Below, in pieces: positions 1-57,579 of a stretch of 64,000 nt of DNA. The notes beneath the pieces were generated by a model. The model made no database searches. It was given only the letters and a program-made list of their open reading frames with translations, and had not been told where the DNA came from. The stretch is from Sceloporus undulatus. Lineage: Eukaryota > Chordata > Lepidosauria > Squamata > Phrynosomatidae. Numbering within the stretch: the stretch's first letter is position 1; every line of letters starts with the position of its first letter. A program made the translations under genes and the position numbers. Where the stretch lies: the NCBI RefSeq assembly GCF_019175285.1, contig NC_056524.1, positions 153,230,595 to 153,294,594 of the forward strand, given 5' to 3'.

Positions 1-145
1 GAGTGAAACTACAGTATAATGGTAACATTACTTTTATGAACTCGGAGCTAAGTATGGGTGGGATAGTAAAAGTTGTCACTATGATAACAAAGGTTAGAAC
101 CTGCGAGCTAGATGTTTAATGTAGCCGTAGTTTGAGTTTGAGTTA

Positions 146-600
146 GTTTTTTTTTTTAAATATTTTTATTAATACTCAAGTTAAAATAAAATCACCCCAT
201 CACCATTACATTTATACACATACACTTACACTATATACACTATACACTATCCACTACTATACACTAGCACAAGTATTGACAAACAGCAATGAACTACATA
301 CATTTATACTTCAACTTCAACATATATCACATTCAAAACAAATTTAGACTAAAACAACTTCCTGTGCTCTATTGTCCATTTATCACTTGAATTCTATTGT
401 TTTTACCTCTATGTCAAGTCTTATAACAGTTTTCTGCCATGAGTCAGTTTTGGTTAATTTGGGAATCTTGCTGCTGCACAAAAGGTATTGGAGCTTCTCA
501 ATATGACATGCATGTTGGTACATTCTCTTCCCTGTTCTGGAATCCTCTAGAATTCCCAGAACAGGGCAATTATTCCATCACAGCACAGTTCCTTGCTTAG
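146..600 (-). repeat. AT-rich LINE 3'-end-like stretch
   Basis: A T-tract at 148-158 is followed by a few hundred bases of AT-rich, CA/TA-rich low-complexity sequence. A poly-T head followed by AT-rich sequence is what a LINE inserted on the minus strand looks like at its 3' end. No coding similarity is visible, so the family is a guess (L1-like). A plain AT-rich intergenic stretch is the alternative. Confidence 0.3.
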
Positions 601-1145
601 CATACTTGGTCCTGTGAAATTCTGTGACTGTTAGGCAACCTTCATGACTGGTCCTACTATTTAGAAATAGTAGGTGGAAACATGAGTCTTCCTGTACATT
701 TCCTTCTCCCAGCGACTTCCAGATTGCAATTAAACTTCCATTCAGCCTTTGCCTTTTAGGTTGCAATCCTATACCCATTTACCTGGATGTAAACCTCATT
801 CAACTCAGTTGATTGGATACAGACTCAGTCATACTTCCATAGACCAATTTAAGGTATGGCTAACAAATTGTGATGTTATCCTCTTTCATACTACACAACT
901 GTGGCACTATGATTCCACATTAACTGTCATGGCTGCATCCTATAAAATCCTGAGGTTTGTAGTTGATTATACAAGCATAAAGCCCCAACAGGATTTTGGC
1001 CATTGAACTCAGCCAGAAAAAAAGAAGGCCAATTTAGGGCTAATATCTGGGAGAATGCTTTTGTTTACCCTGGCTTCTAGGGCTCTTATACACTACATAA
1101 TTATAGCACTTTGAGTCCACTTTCCCTGCTTGATTGCACCTGATG

Positions 1146-1146
<1 letters not shown>

Positions 1147-1193
<47 letters not shown>

Positions 1194-1335
1194 CAACAAC
1201 AACAACAATAAAAGGATTTATTTATATGCCGCCCAATCACTGGGAATCCGGGCGGCTTACAACAGAGGGGATAATAGACGGTTCCCTGCCCTCAACTCCT
1301 GATGGAGCTGGGCCTGCCTGGTCAACTCTCTCATA
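1147..1335 (-). repeat. L2/CR1-type LINE 3' tail with AAT/AAC microsatellite
   Basis: Read on the minus strand, a short unit containing GTAAGCCGCCCGGATTCCCA is followed by GGGCGGCATATAAATAAA and then an (ATT)n/(GTT)n tail, seen on plus as (AAT)n at 1147-1190 and (AAC)n to about 1208. The same unit with the same kind of tail recurs at 63070-63190, and a plus-strand relative is at 31022-31170. A shared 3' end that terminates in a microsatellite is typical of L2/CR1-group LINEs in lizards. Only the 3' end is present. Confidence 0.55.
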
Positions 1336-1353
1336 GGCTGGAAGATGACAGTT

Positions 1354-1356
1354 ATC

Positions 1357-1402
<46 letters not shown>
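1354..1402. repeat. (GATA)n microsatellite
   Basis: About twelve uninterrupted GATA/TAGA units. Confidence 0.95.
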
Positions 1403-1404
<2 letters not shown>

Positions 1405-1814
1405 TTTGGTGAAGGCCTAGAGCTCTCTGGCTGAAGATTCTAAATATCCCTCCCAAAACTGCAAATCCCATTATTCCATGGGATGTTGTAGCAATTAAAG
1501 TGGAGTCATAATACTACAGTTGTGTAGTGTGGAAGGGCCCCAAATATGGTCACATTTTTTTAGATCCAAGCCAAGTAGAACTTAACTTCTAAGTAAGTAT
1601 GTGTAACATTGCATTGTTAATCTGCTGAATTTGTAAGATAGTAAACCATGGCACCAACCATTTGGTGCTCCTTTGGATTGTCATCTATGCCCCTTTCCTG
1701 CAAGAAATTGAAGGATTCCTGGTGAACCACGCACAAATAGGAAAGAGATGATAGATACTGGGACTTGAGGTGGAAGGTGGAAGTTGCTACAAAAAAGCTA
1801 CAGTTACATTTGTT

Positions 1815-2540
1815 AATTCAGCAGCATATTTATTTATTTATTTGAAAATTTATTAAACATATATAAAACACACACAAATACTACAAATAAAAAACACATT
1901 CGACAATATACATTCATTTACCATCTAAACATTTAACATACACTCCATGTAACCCCCCTGTTCTTCCATACTGCAACAACTCAGCATTAGTGCTTATCTC
2001 TTTCAGCATTCTCTAATCAATATATCCATTCCTTCTAAGTGGTTTTCATCCCTTCCTCATATTGTCACTGAAATCCCCTCTTCATGTTCCTTCCTTCCCC
2101 TACTATTGTACTTGTCCCTAACTTCCTTAACATACCATTTATCTCTTTCCAAAGGAACACCGAAATCTCTAATATACCTCTTTCTTTTCTTCCTCTCCTC
2201 CTTACCCTTCCTTCCCTCTCCTCCTATTTCTATTTTCTTTCTTCCACTTGCTCTTACCAACTTCTACTTACTTTCCCTTCTAATCTCTTTCATAATCTAA
2301 CCCTTCTAATCTTTCTTCCCTCCATAACACCTACACATCCATGTCATCCACTTCTTATATCATATCTTTCCACCCTTTCATCTACTTCCTCTCCTGCAGC
2401 ATATTTAAAAGGTATAGATTCAGAACCACTATGTTGCAGGCTACCTTTTGCCAAAATTAGCCGTATGGTGGCTTCCCCAATAGACCACAACTTCATATAA
2501 CAGAAATGAAGATAGTGGAGATAACCTAGATACAAACGTG
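1815..2540 (-). repeat. AT- and TC-rich LINE 3'-end-like stretch
   Basis: It begins with TTTATTTATTTATTTG and then TTTATTAAACATATATAAAA. Long AT-rich and pyrimidine-rich sequence follows. Open frames across 2057-2500 are low-complexity (Ser/Leu/Pro-rich on plus, Lys/Arg/Glu-rich on minus) and do not look like genes. A minus-strand L1-like 3' region is the best guess. Confidence 0.3.
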
Positions 2541-3289
2541 TTCCATGGAAAGTCCTGGGAGCTCAGGACAGCAGGATTGCACAAACCCTGACTAGCTTCC
2601 GAGGATGAAAAGCTGGACACATAACCAGAGATATCAAATATACAAACATGTGTCTGGCCACAGAATTACTTCTCAATCCTACAAATGACATTTTAATGAG
2701 TTCTACTACTCATTACACAACCACATCCTGTTCCACTTGTGCGAGTTGACAGATTGACTGAAGCATAACTGGGAGCAGTTCCCTTTTTAGCTCTCCCTGT
2801 AGAAAAGGATGTTGAAAAAAGGAAGATGTTTCAAGCTTGCACTTTTGAGATTCAGATGGACAGGTGGAGAGATGATGTCATTGTCTGGTACGTGTGCAGA
2901 TCTATCAAATACACACAACATTGTGTCCTTCGCCTTCTATTTACAGCCTTAGGTTAATGTGGAACACTAACTGCTATTGCCACAAGAATTCTGCAAAAAT
3001 GAAATCTGTCCGCATCCTTCTACCACACAATAGAGAATGTAAAAGACAAACAACTTTCAATTCAAGCTATTCCCCAGCGTAGTCCCAGAAACCTTCCCTG
3101 TTGGTGGTGATGTGAACTCCTTCCCATGCCTTGATAAATTTTGCAAGCCTGCTGAAACTTTTTTTCTTCCCTGAAAATGGCATAGGTGGCTCTTCTGTGA
3201 ATCTTCAATACAGTATTTGTTTCTGTTTTTTCTCTTTGAAAGTGATATTTAGGAGGAAACCAAATATTACCGAACATATAGAATGCTTT

Positions 3290-3480
3290 TGGTGTTTAAA
3301 CCATTTCACAAGCACTACCACAACAATAACACCACCAAGTTATGGAGGTCGATATTATTATCCCTCCATTATAGATGGGCAGCTGAGTCAGAGAAGGCAT
3401 GAATGCATTGGCATGCACATGACCTCCTAAGAGTTTATCTGAACCAGGAGAGCATCTGAACCAGGATCTACTGAATCCCA
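3290..3480 (-). repeat. MIR-like core SINE fragment
   Basis: The order tattattatccctccattat, agatgggcagctgag, tcagagaaggcatgaatg matches the antisense of the MIR core region (normally a block of ATTATTATCCCC followed by the TTTACAGATG and CTGAGGCACAGAG motifs). It is heavily diverged, as expected for an ancient amniote element. Confidence 0.45.
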
Positions 3481-3959
3481 ACTATCTTTTAATCAGCAAC
3501 ATTAACACTTTCGTCCTTTTTCTGATTGCAGAGGTAAGTTACTAAATTAAGAGCACTTGGGATAAATATTCAAAAACACTGAATATGCATTAGGCAATTA
3601 TTTAGCCTACTTTAAATCATCACCCATTTATATTCCCAACAAGAGGAGACAAACAATTATTAAAGACAGTTGCATCTTTCTATGCCCCTTTTTATTTCAG
3701 TGCAAGTTCATATATGGAACGATGGTTGCAACTGCAAAATGGGGTACATATTCCTGGTTAAGTACTTTCTAGCATACTTCCCATAGTATGAGACATGGAA
3801 ATGTACAATTTACAACAGAGGAGGAGAAATCTAGTCTCATGATTCCCAGAAAGTGATAATGGGAATGATTGACAGGTGAGGGAGCTGGGTAGAGTGGCCC
3901 ATTCCTAGATGTCACAAAGAATGATAGGCTGGAAGTGAAAATCAAATTTTCTATGTGGA

Positions 3960-5060
3960 GGCAGTTTTATCACTAGGGGGCATTAGGGGTTCAGACCGTT
4001 CCCGGTTAGACCATTAGACTGGGGTGACACTGGGCAGCAGCAAGTTATCCTAGAGCCCTCCCACAAGAAGGTGCCACTCCTGTGGGGTGCCACTTCTGTG
4101 GGGTGGGGTGGGGATAGGGGTGAAGTTGCAGGTTTTTCTCTTTGCTCCCCCTTCCCTCAGCTTTCCCCTCCTGATCTGTTTGGCTCCTTTCTGCCACTGT
4201 CCTCTGGGAGGGGTCTTTGTTGTGACATTCTCTTTTCTTAAGGATGGAGAACTTAGATTATTGTAATATTGACAGTTTTTGGCATGATGTTTATTGATAT
4301 TATTCAATCAGATTTTGTGTTATATCCCTTGACTGTTTTTGTTATGTTTTGCCTCATTACTAATCCCATTATGTTTCTCATGAGATTGTCATTTCGGGTA
4401 TGAAGCACAGTAATTATCTGGTTGAATATGTCACATTCCTGAATATTTTAGCCCACTCTCCCTAAGTGATATGTGTATACATTCCATTTCTTGATTTACA
4501 GTGTCTAGCTTCCGCATCTTCTTCATTCTCACATTCCATGTTCCTATTATATGCATTGTACAGTTCTGGACTTTCACATCTGAATATGGCAGCATCTGAA
4601 CATGCTTTCAGCCCGAGTCCCATTGCATTACTGGACACAGCACTACTTTAATGGTCTTTTCCAGTAGCTGTTGAATGGCTTCTGACCTAGGGGTATGTTA
4701 CTTTCTGGCACTATCTCTTATTTCCTTTTGGATGGTTTCATGATCAGTGGTGTCACTAGAGGGTTGCGGGAGTATGGACCACACTACATGACACTCCAGA
4801 AGAAGGGTGACACCTGGTGGAGCCCTCTCCTGCTTCAGTTGGTGTGGTACTGCTGCCAGTGTCTGCCTCTTCTTCTCCACGGCTGTGGCTCTTTCCCTGA
4901 GGTGGAAGCCAATGCAGCAGAGGTGAAGGAGGGGCGAGCCCTGCCTGCCTAGCTTCACCTCCATCCAGCTCCCTCCTCATGACTAGTAGTGTCATTGGGG
5001 GATTTTGGGGGGAGTGAACTGCATCGGGCGACCCTCCCAGAGGGGGATGACATTCAGTTA
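3960..5060. repeat. Degenerate repeats with 'GTGTCACTA' units
   Basis: No gene is seen. Similar short units recur at 4742-4800 (agtggtgtcactagagggtt) and 4985-5050 (agtagtgtcattgggggatt), and a related one lies near 10255-10505. In each, a GTGTCACT motif is followed by GC-rich sequence mentioning 'ctggtggagc'-like words. They look like diverged copies of one nonautonomous repeat. Family unknown. Confidence 0.3.
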
Positions 5061-5340
5061 ACCCCCACCCTGCCCCTCCTTGTTGTGGCTTGGTTTCCCT
5101 CTGAGGAAAACCAAGCCACAGTAAGGAGGGGCGGAGAGGAGGGTGTGTGCTCAGCATGGCTGAGACTGGCCTCCCTGCACCTCCTTTGTGAAAGCCCCCC
5201 CTCCACTTTGGAAGCTCCATTCCCAATACTGGGCGACATCACAGGCAATGCTCCACTGCTCATGAGGAAGCTGTGTAGAGGCAAAGGAGGGGGAAAGCAT
5301 GGCACTCCTGACTTCGCCTCCACCCAGCTACCTCCTCACA

Positions 5341-5386
<46 letters not shown>

Positions 5387-6065
5387 TTATATCCTGCCTG
5401 TCCCTACGAATCGAGGTAGGTTACAGAAATACAATTAATACAATCAATTACAAAAAAAATCTACAAACAAAAAATAAACCCCCATCCCTCCCACCAAAGG
5501 AAAAAAAGTAACTAATAAAAATACAATTTAAAATAGTTAAAAAGGCGAGTTGAAGAGAGACAATTTAGGGTAGGGAGGACAATTGGTGTCAAAGTAAGGG
5601 AGGTCAGCCTGGCAAGGCCTGTTGGAAGAGATCCATCTTGACAGCCTTTTTGAAGGCGTCTAAAGTAGTAATGTGATGGATCTGCTCTGGCAGGTCATTC
5701 CACGCTTTAGGAGCAGCAGATGAAAAGGCCCCCTGGGAAGCCGCAGTCAGCCTGGTCTTCATTGGCTGCAGTAGACTCTTCCCAGAAGACCTGAGTGTGT
5801 GGGGTGGACTATAAGGAGGAAGGCACTCCTGCAAGTAAGCTGGACCCAAGCCATGTAGAGCTTTAAAGGTGATAACCAATACCTTGTACTGTGCCCAAAA
5901 ACTAATTGGCAGCCAGTGGAGAAATTTCAAAATTGGTGTTATATGGCCAGCTCTCAGTTTACTGGTGACCAATCTGGCTGCCATATTTTGCACCAATTGA
6001 AGTTTCTGGACTTGGCACAAGGGTAGCCCCATGTATGAGACAGATCTATAAAAGCAAGATAATAA
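5341..6065 (-). mobile_element. L2-like LINE, 3' part (RT C-terminus, 3' UTR, microsatellite tail)
   Basis: The minus-strand frame over about 5604-6040 reads LQLVQNMAARLVTSKLRAGH, then a HWLPI block, a FKALHGLGPAYL block and an APKAWNDLPEQI block. These are the signature blocks at the C-terminal end of L2/CR1-clade LINE ORF2 proteins. The 3' untranslated part follows and ends in GGATATAAATTATTATT plus a pure (ATT)n tail, seen as (AAT)n on plus at 5341-5386. The 5' end is truncated near 6065. The tail and the ORF agree on orientation. The open frame is over 130 codons long, so the copy is not very old. Confidence 0.75.
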
Positions 6066-6143
6066 TTCAAACATGCACACTGTATTTTATGGTTGTTGGA
6101 TTTTTGCAGGCAATATATGCAATTCCCTTGAGTCAATATATTA

Positions 6144-6375
6144 CAGTGGGTCCTTGTTATCTGCTGGGATTTGGTTCCAGGACCCCCCGTGGATAACAAA
6201 AATCTATGGATGTTCAAGTCCTGTTAAACAGAGTGGCCTAGAAAAATGGTGTCCCTTCTATAAAATGGAAAATCAAGGTTTGCTATTTGGAATTTATAAT
6301 TTTTCTGAATATTTTCAATCAGTGGATGCTTGAATCCATGGATTAAAAAAATCCGTGGATAAGGAGGGCTAACTG
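6144..6375. mobile_element. Tigger-like (pogo/TcMar) MITE, 232 bp
   Basis: The ends read CAGTGGGTCCTTGTTATC and the approximate inverse GGATAAGGAGGGCTAACTG, and the element is flanked on both sides by the dinucleotide TA (6142-6143, 6376-6377). The inner block ggtTCCAGGACCCCCcgtgg is characteristic of Tigger-group nonautonomous elements. No transposase is present. Confidence 0.7.
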
Positions 6376-6379
6376 TAAT

Positions 6380-9300
6380 TTGACGGAAAGACCACTCTTT
6401 AAAATCCATGTGTAAATATTCAAAATAATCAGCAAGCATTTGTGCTTGCAATATAAATAATTGCTGTTCAATCATTAATTCATTCCAACCTATCTGCATT
6501 TATTTATTGTTTCAGTCCTTATATCCCACTGTGATATAAAACATGTTGAAAATAAAATAATATAAAGCAAAATATAATAAATGAAATAACCCCACTTGCA
6601 AAGTCTCAGCATGCTACGCAGTATTACTGCCCTAATATAATGTGGTGTGCTGGCAGTAAATCTCACCAACGTTTCCAAAGAGCTCCACACCCACACAACC
6701 ACATGACCCCATCTGTCTCCCGCCTCAAACATCTATGATGTGAATGACATCACAACATGTTTGTCCATGTTCTCTGCATTGTGTTGTGTCAATAGAGTGT
6801 CTTTATTTGGGTGAGAAAGACAGCAAGAAGAGTAGCTCTCCTGTCTTGTCACACAAAGTGTAAACTCACTTCCCCTGCACAGTAGGTCATTTCCAGCTAG
6901 AAGTTACTCAAGTCAAAAGTCATCACTGTGGTGACAATCAAATTCCAGCTCAAGATACACGGAGAATCTTTTTCTCTTCCTCGAGTGGTTAAATTGCCCA
7001 GAAGGGATATAGTTCAACACAAACCTGCATGACCGAATTAAAATCAGCCAGTGGCACAATATGGTTGATGTAGCTCTGCTCTAGGGTAGTCTTGTCTCTA
7101 CCAGAGACAGCCACCCAGGGGGTGAACAAGTTCTCTGTGAGGAATAAGGGTGGGGAGTGTGGATGTTAAATATAACTGGAAACTGGGGGGTATGGGATAA
7201 TAGGTTATGCAAGCAAAAGAATGAGAAACAAGGCCAAAATAAAAATAAAGCACTAGAAAATTCTGCAGACTAAAGATTATTCACCGCTGCACCAGAAAGA
7301 TGAGGGAACAGACTGAAATTGTATAGAAGATATAACTCACAAGGCAGACCACAACCAATTTAAAATCCAACAAGCAGCTGGTTTAGAACAGCACTGTTGT
7401 TAAGCCTTAATGCAGTTACAAAAGTAGTAACCTTTTGCTGAATCATAGACTAAAATCTGCACTTGTATTTGAAAGCAGATCAATCCCAAATGAAAGGTCT
7501 TGTCACATCTTTGGGCCTTCAGTAAATAGCATCTCGTCTGGCCAATTTCTGTGATATTTTTGGTACCCTACCTTGGAGTTTATAGAGAATTTAGTAGCGT
7601 TCATTGAAATTTCAGTTGTGTTGTAATTTCCTTATTTTGTCCGAGAAGCCTTGATTTCCATAAGAAGCAGATCTTCCCTGCAGGAAGGATTTTCAAAGAC
7701 TGCACATGATCTGTGTGCATCAGCACAGTGTGTTTGCTTCATACCAGACCTGTCAGGATTGCTGTTCCCTCCTTTAGCAAGTGGCAGCACAGGCTCTGTA
7801 ATCTTTTTTAAACTCTAAGCCAGGCAGCCAACAGCAATCAAAATACAGACATGGCAGATGAAGGTTTATGTCCATTTTTTTGTAGGGCGTATCATTAATA
7901 ATTAGAATTCATAATCACTGAAAACATATTATCATTACCCACATTACAATATGTGTGGTGTGCTTGAGGGGATTCACTGACCATGGGTGGCTACTTGAAG
8001 CATTCCCAAAAGAGAAGAACCTTGGTTCATCCATGGCACAAATAAGCTCTTCCCATGATGATGAGGCAGCTGAAAGTGTGAGCCTACGTATGATAAAGCA
8101 TTGCCTAAAAAGCAAAGTGGATGTTGGCCTGGGCACTAGATCTATGTTGGCTCAGCCAGATGTACAAATTATGTTGTGGCCAGAAATGATAAATGTTCAC
8201 ATGAGTATTGTCCCTTGAGGTTTTTGTCGTAGTCTAGTAAAATTCTGTTCTTCCTTTGATTCCTGTGTTCAGAAACAAATTCTATTTAATGAATGGGACG
8301 TGCCTTGTTGTGGCACAGTGTAAGTGTGAAAGTGTCTACTGGACTGACATGGAGGATTGGTGTAATGCTGTCTATTTATTGAACATCAATTATTTATCCA
8401 TCCATCCTAACAGTGGATAAAGACCCTTAGGAAACAGCACTGGTTCGCTAATTATGCAAATTGCACCACAAAAGATGCAGTGTAAGCTAGCTGAACTGAT
8501 TTTCCATTACTTGGGCATGAAAAAAACCACAGAAGAGAGTGCTAGTCTCAAGTGAGTACAATGTAATGAGACAATATAATGAAGGACCACTCTTAGATAT
8601 GTTAATATGTTGGGTAAAGCCCTCTAATGGAGATGTCCTACTTTCAGCTTCCATTAGGACAGTCTTTATCGAGTTCTTAGAAAAGAAAGTCTCAATACAA
8701 ACTCATATATGCACCAAGAAGACTCTTTCAAGGTGTGGCACAGGACTACCTGTTCTCAATATTTGTGTTATCTGTTGCTAACTGGAGCCAGTACTAATTC
8801 ACACAACAAAAGGGTGGTTCCCTTAGGTAGGGCACTGATTTAGAGGCCATTATTGTCAGCTAATGGAGTGAGCTGGCATTTGAATATGCTCCCTGCTCCC
8901 CCATCTAAAAGCAGATGTTAAACATACTATTTCTGTGCAGATTTGGGATAGGATGCAAATGTTTGCCAGATTACCTTTCCTACTTCCCCACTCATGCTCA
9001 GACTGCACTGTGTGAAGCAGGGTTAGGAACTGTGTATGCCTCCATGTGCTGCTGGATTGCAACTTTCTTGAGAGCTAGCTAAGTGGAGGAGAAAGCAAAG
9101 AAGTGCAGCTCAACCACAGCTGGAGGGCTGCATGATTCCCATCCCTCAGATAAAAGAATAAGACCACTAGTGGCACAGCAAGCCAGTGATGAGGCAGAAA
9201 GGCCATTCTTAGCCATTAATTCACTGGGTGGCCTTACACAACTACTCCCCCGCCCCTGCATCCCATAGATTGGTTTGACTCACACAATGGTTGGAAATAG

Positions 9301-9520
9301 TTAGAAAGTTAACATATGTCAAGTTTATCACACATACGTGTAGCACTTTTTTTGAACTGATATATAAATTGTACTGCACAATTTGATCCCAATCACAAGA
9401 TCAAATTAGCTGATAACCATCATGTCTAGGCCCAGAGGAAGATGGAAGGCCTTCCCTCCATTCTGCTCTGGCCATGGAGGGAATGATGAGGTAGTTTCTA
9501 ATAGACTTAATCCCCCTCCC
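6380..9520. other. Intergenic stretch without recognised gene
   Basis: I find no splice-bounded coding exon, RNA gene or well-preserved repeat here. The open frames (for example 7955-8218 and 8539-8781) are under 90 codons, resemble no family I know and are probably chance. Confidence 0.5.
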
Positions 9521-9524
9521 ACTA

Positions 9525-9620
9525 CTGTCACCTTCTCTTGTGTGCCATATCTTTAGATTGTAAGCCTGAGGGACAGGAACCACTTCTTGTAAAACACCAA
9601 AAGCAATCCCCAATGGTTCT
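9525..9620 (+). repeat. LINE 3' UTR fragment (L2/CR1 type)
   Basis: The phrase TTTAGATTGTAAGCCTGAGG followed by GACAGGAACCA is shared with the better-preserved plus-strand copy at 31022-31170. Confidence 0.4.
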
Positions 9621-9936
9621 CAAGTAACTGCTGGCTATACATATTGGGTAGAAGATATGGAGTGCTGCGGGCTAGGTAAGGGGGGAAATCTAGCCATGGT
9701 GCTTTGATGTAGTTACCCTACCAATTTACTGAGTGGTGACGTCTACTGAATTCAATGGTACTGTCTTCTGTGTGTTTGTGATTTGAGTCTTTGATGCTGA
9801 GCACTGTAAGCTATTTGAAAAATGCATGAGAAGATTGACTATCTCTGAAGGGAAAAAAAGGTGGGTGTTTTTGGTTCACTATTAGAACAAGGAGGGAAGA
9901 ATTAAGTGGTTTTACTTAATGTTCAGGTGATTCTTG

Positions 9937-10169
9937 GGCCTGTTACAGACTGCCAAAATAAAGCTGCTTCGGGTCTCTTTGGAGGTATGCTATTTAAATA
10001 ATGCATGCATCCTAAGAATCTGCAAGCTGCACCAAAGCTGCACTCCGGTGCTTAGGAATGGAGTGTGGCTTTAGTGCGATCTCCGGACTCTTAGGACCCA
10101 TGCATCATTTAAATAGCATACCTCCAAAGAGACTCAAAGCAGCTTTATTTTGGCAGTCTGTAACAGGCC
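9937..10169. mobile_element. Palindromic MITE, 233 bp, 3-bp TSD TTG
   Basis: The element starts GGCCTGTTACAGACTGCCAA and ends with its exact inverse complement. Near-perfect inverted repeats continue for roughly 80 bp on each side around a short centre. The flanks are TTG at 9934-9936 and TTG at 10170-10172. Related copies with the same internal AAATAAAGCTGCTT(T/C)G and GGTATGCT words are at 52025-52241 and 56014-56248. It has no coding capacity. A 3-bp target duplication fits PIF/Harbinger-like insertion, but the superfamily is an inference. Confidence 0.75.
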
Positions 10170-10602
10170 TTGGTTTCCAATATTAGGTACAAATTTTCTT
10201 TTCTTTTCTTTCTTCTTTTGCAGTGGAGGAGAAGTCCAAGTGGCATTCCATACCAGGCTGTCACCTGGTGACATGGGTGGGGCTTGGGGGTGGAGCCAAA
10301 AGGGTACACTCCCAACTCCATGTCCCATGTCGCTTGACTCATGATTAAAGCCTTGTGAGAGAGGGAGAAGGCCCTGCTCCCCCCATTTCTGCCATGCGAG
10401 GCTTTACATGCAAATAAAGCCTCACAGGGCAGGTAGTTGCTCATCAGGTGCCACTCCCTTCTGTGGTGTCACCCAGTGTGGTCCGTATCCCCATAGTGAC
10501 ACTACTGGCAAGCCCTATCTTTCAGGTTATCGTGCATGTGGTGTACCAACTAGACTTCAAAAAGGCACATTTTATAGATTAGGTATTTTTGATCTAACAT
10601 AG

Positions 10603-10990
10603 GGCCAAAATAGATGGCCCGGTAAAGTCAACTTCCGGGCGATGTGGGGGCATGACATTTAGACACAGCACACCCCCAAGACATCTTGATGCTGCCCAGC
10701 TGTTTAGACATGGGAGGCCTGAAGACCCTCTGGCGACACGGTGTTTATATGCCGCATGCTGCCGGAGTGCCTTGAAGACGGCTTCAAGCTGCTGCGGGGA
10801 TTGAAAAACTGGCTTTTTGTTGGCCGAAAAAGGAGAGGATCTATGCCACTCCTTTTTTTTTTTTGGCTGCCTTCAAGGTGGATTGGGCTGCAATGTGTGC
10901 TTCCCATGGCCCCGATCCAGCCTCAGCCGGGGCAGCGTGAAGCTGCCCTTTGGGGTGGTCTGTTTCACCACCAAGTTGATCTGGTATACT
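10603..10990. repeat. GC-richer nonautonomous repeat, family unknown
   Basis: It starts with GGGCCAAAATAGATGGCCCG and is clearly GC-richer than its surroundings. The opening words resemble those near 27265 (ggggcaaaacagacagcc). I cannot find its right end with confidence. An open frame at 10817-11248 crosses it and continues into ordinary sequence, so it is not a gene. Confidence 0.3.
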
Positions 10991-11187
10991 ACTGAGAAGT
11001 ACATTCAGGTACTAGTAGTAAAACATGAATCTAGGTATGGAATGCAACTGAATGACCTAGTTTCCACTTATTCTTCAGTGAATGCCAGGCATGCATACAC
11101 GTTTAAAGTTGTTATAATTTTCTTTAAGATATTTACAAGAATTTCAAGCAGAGTAAAAGAATCAAACTTGCATTTTGAAAATGCATC

Positions 11188-11785
11188 TTTATTCCCTTCT
11201 CAAGTGAAAGAAAGACAATTTTCCCATGCTGTACAATTTTTAATTTAAACTTTGGGAAAAAAATATCCTTGCTTCTGTATTCACATCCTGTCTTATATTG
11301 TAAAATATGTCTACAAAACAGAGTGAGAACAGTACCAATCAGATGAACTACTAGCTTAAACATGAGTCTCCAAACTGCCAGCATGGAAGCAAAGATTGCA
11401 GTGTCTTCCTCTCTGAATGGCTTTCCAGGTGTAAATGAACTTGTAACAAGTTAAATAAAACAACCCAACTCTTAGTATTATAATACCCAAAGGATTAGTG
11501 TACTACCTTCATTTGACTGCTCCCACAAGATAGAAGTTCAACTGGAAAACAGAGTAGGCCACCACATCTTTTATGGTAGCTGTTAACACTTTGCAAAATG
11601 TCCTCTCTTAGGAAATTTTTGATGATTCCTATTTTGATCTACATTGTTTGTGTATTTAAACCACTGGTGGATCTGTTGAGCACATAACGACCTCTCATTT
11701 TTCCAGCTTCCTAGCCTTGTTCACAGAGCATATATGCTGCAGTTTAAAATACATCTTCTGCTTATTGTTCAGCACTGTCCAGCTG
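11188..11785 (-). other. POLR3A: POLR3A 3' UTR (provisional) with poly(A) signal
   Basis: The first clear AATAAA downstream of the stop codon on the minus strand is at 11188-11193 (TTTATT on plus), about 590 bases after the stop. The interval contains no recognisable repeat. The human 3' UTR is longer as I recall it, so use of this signal is an inference. Confidence 0.4.
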
Positions 11786-57312
<45,527 letters not shown>

Positions 57313-57435
57313 GGTGGCGGTTGCTGCGGCGGCGGCGGCAGCGACGCGAGCGACCCACGTGCACGAAACCAACTACCCTCCCTCAACCGTTGCTCAGCCG
57401 GCAGCAGCCAATCAGCGGCCGCTAGTGACGTAGAG
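57313..57435 (-). promoter_or_regulatory. POLR3A: POLR3A promoter and 5' UTR, CpG-rich
   Basis: There is an abrupt rise in GC and CpG just upstream of the start codon, ending at a MITE. Visible motifs: a (CGG)n-like run at 57327-57340, a CACGTG E-box at 57356-57361, an NF-Y-type CCAATCAG at 57408-57415, GCGGCCGC, and TGACGTA (CRE half-site) at 57426-57432. No TATA box is visible, as is usual for housekeeping genes. The start site of transcription cannot be read from sequence. Confidence 0.7.
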
Positions 57436-57579
57436 CAGTGGGTCGTCATCAAACTCTGCGGTTTAAGGGATTTTTTGGACTTCAGCTCCCAGAATCCTAG
57501 CGTATTGGCTCACATGGCTGAGGCTTCTGGGAGCTGGAGTCCAAAATTCTCTTAAAGGGCACAGTATTAGGGACCACTG
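57436..57579. mobile_element. hAT-type MITE, 144 bp, at the promoter edge
   Basis: Ends CAGTGGGTC and GGACCACTG. Inside is a hairpin of ttttggacttcagctcccag and ctgggagctggagtccaaaa. The flanks are ACGTAGAG (57428-57435) and ACGTAAAG (57580-57587), an 8-bp duplication with one difference. Confidence 0.7.

Noticed and set aside
1040-1336. Open frames encoding poly-Tyr/poly-Ile
   Set aside because: They are direct translations of the AAT/AAC microsatellite and LINE tail.
4756-5438. Overlapping frames up to 156 codons on both strands
   Set aside because: GC-rich repeat and microsatellite sequence without stops by composition; no domain, and frames on both strands are equally long.
7955-8218. 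87-codon frame on plus in the 3' intergenic region
   Set aside because: No recognised family, no splice or promoter context; length is within chance expectation.
1-11170. DLG5, the human neighbour on the 3' side of POLR3A
   Set aside because: No PDZ, SH3 or guanylate-kinase coding exon is visible; the gene presumably lies beyond the left edge.
10817-11248. 143-codon plus frame
   Set aside because: Starts in a GC-rich repeat and ends in AT-rich sequence near the POLR3A 3' end; no domain, probably chance.
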